Notes under the pieces: model-generated
The model's database searches: none
Told to the model about the DNA's origin: nothing
Seen by the model: only the letters and a program-made list of their open reading frames with translations
Translations under genes and position numbers: made by a program
DNA from: Ligilactobacillus pabuli
Lineage (GTDB): Bacteria > Bacillota > Bacilli > Lactobacillales > Lactobacillaceae
Direction of reading: 5' to 3'
Length of the DNA: 64,000 nucleotides
Assembly: GCF_022836475.1 (NCBI RefSeq)
Contig: NZ_BQXH01000003.1
Coordinates: 1 to 64,000, forward strand
Shown here: positions 60,611 to 64,000 of the stretch, in pieces
How the letters are laid out: every line of letters begins with the position of its first letter
Position numbering within the stretch: the stretch's first letter is position 1

Positions 60611-62563
60611 TTATTCTAAGAAAGCTTCAAGTTGTTCAGAACTTTCTTCCCACTGTTCTTCGGCAGTGGTTAATTGTTCGGTAACGTCGGTCAGCTGTTG
60701 TTGTAGTTCTTGCATCTTAGCAGCATCGTTAAAAACATCTGGCTGTGACATCGTTTGTTCGATGGTTGTTTTTTGTTCGTCCAAATGTTCAACTTGTTCT
60801 TCCAGGTCAGCCACTGTACGTTCGAGTTTGCGTTGCTGTTTTTGCTGGGCCTTACTGTTCACGTAGTCAACTTTGGCTGCCGACTCAGTTTTAACTGGGG
60901 CAGCAGTTGAGCCGGCTTGTTCGAGTTCCTGTTGTGCAGCAATTAAGCGCAGCTCTTCTTTTTTCTCCAAGTAGTAGTCGTAGTTGCCCAAGTATAAAGT
61001 GCTGCCTTCAGGAGCGATTTCGATGATCTCATCTGCCGTTTGGTTAATGAAATACCGGTCATGGGAAACAAAAAGAACAGTTCCGCTAAAGTCTTGTAAC
61101 GCTTGTTCAAGCACTTCTTTACTATTGATGTCTAAATGGTTAGTAGGTTCGTCTAAAATCAGTAAGTTATCGTGATCCATCGCGAGCTTGGTTAATAGCA
61201 AACGAGCTTTTTCGCCCCCGGATAAATTATGGACAACTTTTTTGACATCATCGCCTGAAAAAAGAAAACCACCTAGTAATGAGCGAATATCTTTTTCAGG
61301 AGTAGTGGGATGGTCATCCCAAATTTCATTTAAAACTGTTTTCTTGTCATGTAACCCTTGTTGTTCCTGGTCATAGTAACCGTACTGAACTTTGGCACCA
61401 AATTTGGCAGAACCGCTGATAAACGGAATTTCACCAATGATACTTTTTAGCAAAGTCGACTTACCAATTCCGTTTGGACCGACGATCGCTAAAATCTTGT
61501 TTTTGCGTAGTTCTAAGTTAATGGGGCCAGCGACGGTCTGCTGGTCATGACCAACATAGCCGTCTTCAACCGTCAAAACGACTGAGCCGCTTTTTTCTGC
61601 CGGAGTAAAGGAAAAGTGGGGGCCTTTTTCATCACCTTCTGGTCGTTCCAGCCGGTCGATCTTATCGAGCTGCTTTTGGCGACTTTGGGCCCGTTTACTG
61701 GTAGTCGCCCGCACTAAGTTTTTATCAACAAAGTCTTGGAGTTTGTTGATTTCAACCTGCTGTTTTTCGTATTCTTTCCATGCATGCTTTTGATCTTCTT
61801 GTTTCTGTTTCACAAAGGTAGAGTAGTTACCTGGGTATGTTTTCGCATGCTTGTGACTGATGTCGCAGACTTCTGTGACGATTTTATCCAAAAAATACCG
61901 GTCATGGGAAACAAGTAACAAGGCACCAGGATAAGTTTGGAGATAATTTTCTAGCCATTGAAGGGTTTCAATGTCCAAATGGTTAGTAGGCTCATCCAAA
62001 ATTAAGAGATCTCGTTTTTCCAGCAATAACCGTGCCAGCGCTAAACGGGTCTTTTGTCCACCTGAAAGAGAGGAGATCTTCTTGTCGAAATCTTCTTCAT
62101 AAAAGTGAAAGCCATGGAGGACCGCACGAATTTCGGCTTCATAACCATAACCATTTTGAGCCGAAAAATCATGCATCAACTGGTCATATTGTTGCAGCAG
62201 TCTTTGATAAGCTGCAGATTCATGGTTAGAACCAGTGGCAATTTCTTGTTCCAACTGGTGGATCTGCTTTTCCATCTTGATTAATGGTGCAAAGACTTTG
62301 AGCATTTCAGCATAGATCGTGTCATCAGATTGTAAGCCGGTATCCTGGGCTAAATAACCGATCGAAATTCCTTTGCGACTGATAATTTGGCCTTCATCGG
62401 GTTCAGTTTCACCCGTGATCATTTTGATTAAAGTTGATTTACCTGCACCATTCGGGCCAACAAGGGCGATCCGTGAATGGTCCTGGATATTTAAATTAAT
62501 ATTTTGAAAAAGCGGCTCGCCTGAAAAGAGCCGTGCAACCTGCTGAACTTGTAGTAAAAGCAT
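60611..62563 (-). CDS. ABC-F family ATPase (ribosome-associated)
   Basis: 650 aa with two ABC domains and no membrane segments: Walker A GPNGAGKST and GPNGIGKST, signatures LSGGQKTRLALARLL and LSGGEKARLLLTKLA, Walker B/H-loop LLILDEPTNHLDIETL. Charged P-site linker between them and a C-terminal coiled coil (LERTVADLEEQVEHLDEQKT). Likely a translation factor of the YdiF/Uup type; drug resistance cannot be judged. ATG 62563 behind GGTGAAC. Confidence 0.92.
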   Translation of the reverse strand: MLLLQVQQVARLFSGEPLFQNINLNIQDHSRIALVGPNGAGKSTLIKMITGETEPDEGQIISRKGISIGYLAQDTGLQSDDTIYAEMLKVFAPLIKMEKQIHQLEQEIATGSNHESAAYQRLLQQYDQLMHDFSAQNGYGYEAEIRAVLHGFHFYEEDFDKKISSLSGGQKTRLALARLLLEKRDLLILDEPTNHLDIETLQWLENYLQTYPGALLLVSHDRYFLDKIVTEVCDISHKHAKTYPGNYSTFVKQKQEDQKHAWKEYEKQQVEINKLQDFVDKNLVRATTSKRAQSRQKQLDKIDRLERPEGDEKGPHFSFTPAEKSGSVVLTVEDGYVGHDQQTVAGPINLELRKNKILAIVGPNGIGKSTLLKSIIGEIPFISGSAKFGAKVQYGYYDQEQQGLHDKKTVLNEIWDDHPTTPEKDIRSLLGGFLFSGDDVKKVVHNLSGGEKARLLLTKLAMDHDNLLILDEPTNHLDINSKEVLEQALQDFSGTVLFVSHDRYFINQTADEIIEIAPEGSTLYLGNYDYYLEKKEELRLIAAQQELEQAGSTAAPVKTESAAKVDYVNSKAQQKQQRKLERTVADLEEQVEHLDEQKTTIEQTMSQPDVFNDAAKMQELQQQLTDVTEQLTTAEEQWEESSEQLEAFLE

Positions 62564-62662
62564 AAAAAAGTTCACCGCCTAAATTTTATAGTATACAGAA
62601 CTATTTTAGCATACTCACGCAGCATTAATATATCGTCAAAAATTTAAATTTTTTCAGATATG

Positions 62663-62713
62663 TTGTGAAATAATGCACTTTATGCTTGATTGTGAAAGTT
62701 AATATGGTAAAAT
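62663..62713 (+). promoter_or_regulatory. rex promoter with Rex-box candidates
   Basis: TTGATT (62686-62691) and TAAAAT (62708-62713), spacer 16. TTGTGAA-ATAA-TGCACTT (62663-62680) matches most of the Rex consensus TTGTGAA-N4-TTCACAA. A second TTGTGAA (62690-62696) overlaps the promoter. Suggests redox autoregulation. Confidence 0.6.
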
Positions 62714-62747
62714 AATTTGAGTGAGCATTTGTGAAAGGAGCTTAAAA

Positions 62748-63398
62748 ATGATTAATTCAAAAATACCTCAGGCAACTGCCAAGAGATTACCAATTTATTA
62801 TCGTTACCTAGGTATCTTGTATAATTCAGGCAAAAAGAGGATTTCCTCCACTGAGTTAGCAGAGGCTGTTAAAGTTGATTCGGCAACGATCAGACGTGAT
62901 TTTTCTTATTTTGGTGCGCTGGGTAAGCGTGGATACGGTTATGATGTCAAAAGTCTATTAGACTTCTTCAAGAAGACCTTGAACCAAGACAAATTAACGA
63001 ATGTCGCTTTGATTGGTGTGGGGAATTTGGGCCATGCTTTATTAAATTATAATTTTCATGGCAGCAATAACGTTAGAATTAGTGCAGCTTTTGATATTGA
63101 TGACCGGATCACCGGCACAATTCAAAGTGGAGTACCAATTTATCCGATGAACGAAATGAAGGAACAATTAGTTGAACAACAGATCGAAGTTGTGATCTTA
63201 ACTGTGCCATCTCCTGTTGCTCAACGTGTTACTGATGAATTAGTAACGGCTGGGATTAGAGGAATCTTGAACTTTACTCCATTACGGGTCAATGTCCAAG
63301 ATGGCGTTCGGATTCAAAACGTTGATTTGACTAATGAATTACAAACTTTAATTTATTTCTTAAACCATGTGGATCAACCACAAGCATCAACTAAATAA
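62748..63398 (+). CDS. rex: redox-sensing repressor Rex
   Basis: Senses NADH/NAD+ and represses fermentation genes. 216 aa: winged helix ([37 protein letters not shown]), Rossmann NAD site ([18 protein letters not shown]), C-terminal swap helix ([11 protein letters not shown]). ATG 62748 is 8 nt behind AAAGGAG. Confidence 0.96.
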   Translation: MINSKIPQATAKRLPIYYRYLGILYNSGKKRISSTELAEAVKVDSATIRRDFSYFGALGKRGYGYDVKSLLDFFKKTLNQDKLTNVALIGVGNLGHALLNYNFHGSNNVRISAAFDIDDRITGTIQSGVPIYPMNEMKEQLVEQQIEVVILTVPSPVAQRVTDELVTAGIRGILNFTPLRVNVQDGVRIQNVDLTNELQTLIYFLNHVDQPQASTK

Positions 63399-63447
63399 AA
63401 AAATCGCAACAGTGCACTTGTTAAAAAGTAGACTGTTGCGATTTTTT
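63397..63447. terminator. bidirectional terminator between rex and the CPBP gene
   Basis: AAAAAATCGCAACAGT pairs with ACTGTTGCGATTTTTT; convergent genes share it. Confidence 0.92.
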
Positions 63448-64000
63448 AATTAATTAGTAAAACGAGTAAGTTCATCAGGACATGTGATGTCATCGCTGCG
63501 GATAATTTACCTGTTTTAGCATAGATGAAACACAAAATCAGACCGATCACACTGTAAGTGAGGAAGTGCCCGTCGCCATGAGCTAAAGAAAAGAGCAGAC
63601 TGGAAAAGAGTGCTGCTTGCCAGGGCTTAAACCAGAAGGTCAAGTTGCCAAACAAGACCTTGCGGAAAAGTAATTCCTCAATGATCGGTTCGGTCACAAC
63701 GATCACTAACAGATAGTAGGGGTACTTGGCCGCGATGGCTGTTAGTTGACTGGTGTTTTCAGAAATCACTGGTTGACTCAAAAAAGTGATCTCGAACCAT
63801 AAGAAAATTTTTTGGAAGAGTAATAGGGCTAATGCTCCGCCACCAGCCCAAGCTGTAAACTGCCACCAAACTGGGGCGGCTTTTTCTTCTAACTGGTTTT
63901 GATGGTTAAAGTGTTTGGATAAAAACAGTAAAATTAGCGCACCAGCGAGGTTAATGATCGTTTGCAAGGGATAGAGCAGATCATTATTACTGATCAGGCG
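63446..64000 (-). CDS. CPBP family intramembrane protease (partial)
   Basis: At least 185 codons; the frame stays open to the window edge, so the N-terminus is missing. Family motifs: TEPIIEELLFRKVLFG (EExxxR), FSSLLFSLAHGDGHF (FxxxH), SAAMTSHVLMNLLVLL. Several TM helices. Abi/CAAX-type membrane peptidase; the substrate is unknown, and relatives act in bacteriocin immunity. Confidence 0.88.
   Translation of the reverse strand, partial: RLISNNDLLYPLQTIINLAGALILLFLSKHFNHQNQLEEKAAPVWWQFTAWAGGGALALLLFQKIFLWFEITFLSQPVISENTSQLTAIAAKYPYYLLVIVVTEPIIEELLFRKVLFGNLTFWFKPWQAALFSSLLFSLAHGDGHFLTYSVIGLILCFIYAKTGKLSAAMTSHVLMNLLVLLIN

Overview
The window is chromosomal DNA from a low-GC Gram-positive bacterium of the Lactobacillaceae type. 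This is inferred from AGGAGG-type ribosome binding sites, class Ib nrdHIEF, NagA/NagR, Rex, YabA, DarA and a GH25-LysM phage endolysin. No species is assigned.

Layout. (1) 1-535: the 3' end of an rRNA operon (23S end, 5S, tRNA-Asn, tRNA-Glu, tRNA-Thr). (2) 536-36864: a siphovirus-type prophage integrated at the 3' end of tRNA-Thr(CGT). A 13-bp core is repeated at 524-536 and 36852-36864, and pairs of GTGCAAC arm-like repeats lie just inside both ends. Module order: integrase, Ltp-like exclusion protein, CI repressor / Cro, small early genes, Sak4-like ATPase, helicase, DUF669, primase-helicase, iteron cluster, nuclease, MazG, methyltransferases, RinA-like activator, terminase, portal, head, tail, GDSL tail fibre, holin, endolysin, then a separately promoted two-gene accessory operon next to attR. 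(3) 36865-37754: noncoding, hairpin-rich. (4) 37755-64000: housekeeping genes: dtpT, two tRNAs, proC, nagA-nagR, a VanX-like peptidase, nrdHIEF, an RsmC-like methylase, tadA, SRP RNA, dnaX-ybaB-recR-yaaL, tmk-darA-holB-yabA-rsmI, acyl-ACP thioesterase, asparaginase, tsaB-rimI-tsaD, an ABC-F ATPase, rex and a CPBP protease cut by the window end.

The prophage looks damaged. A helicase gene has a 2-nt insertion in its Walker A codons. The minor head gene has an 11-nt insertion before its last conserved cysteines. A cytosine methyltransferase gene is broken in several places, one of them a G8 homopolymer whose loss of one G would rejoin the frame. The structural module carries three predicted -1 ribosomal frameshift sites: major capsid (A AAA AAA), major tail (G GGA AAA) and tail chaperone (A AAA AAC). 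The first two would append short tags that resemble each other.

The best candidates for something undescribed are: (a) a roughly 124-bp element present in about six full or partial copies at 55606, 56498-56743 and 60236-60526. Four full or near-full copies sit in sense orientation right behind stop codons and fold with stems whose sequences change while pairing is kept, as expected of a structured RNA. (b) The two-gene operon at 35663-36737, with nested inverted repeats over its promoter. (c) Mutually exclusive hairpins that can hide the ribosome binding site of the primase gene. (d) A 216-nt run of four strong hairpins before the methyltransferase remnant.
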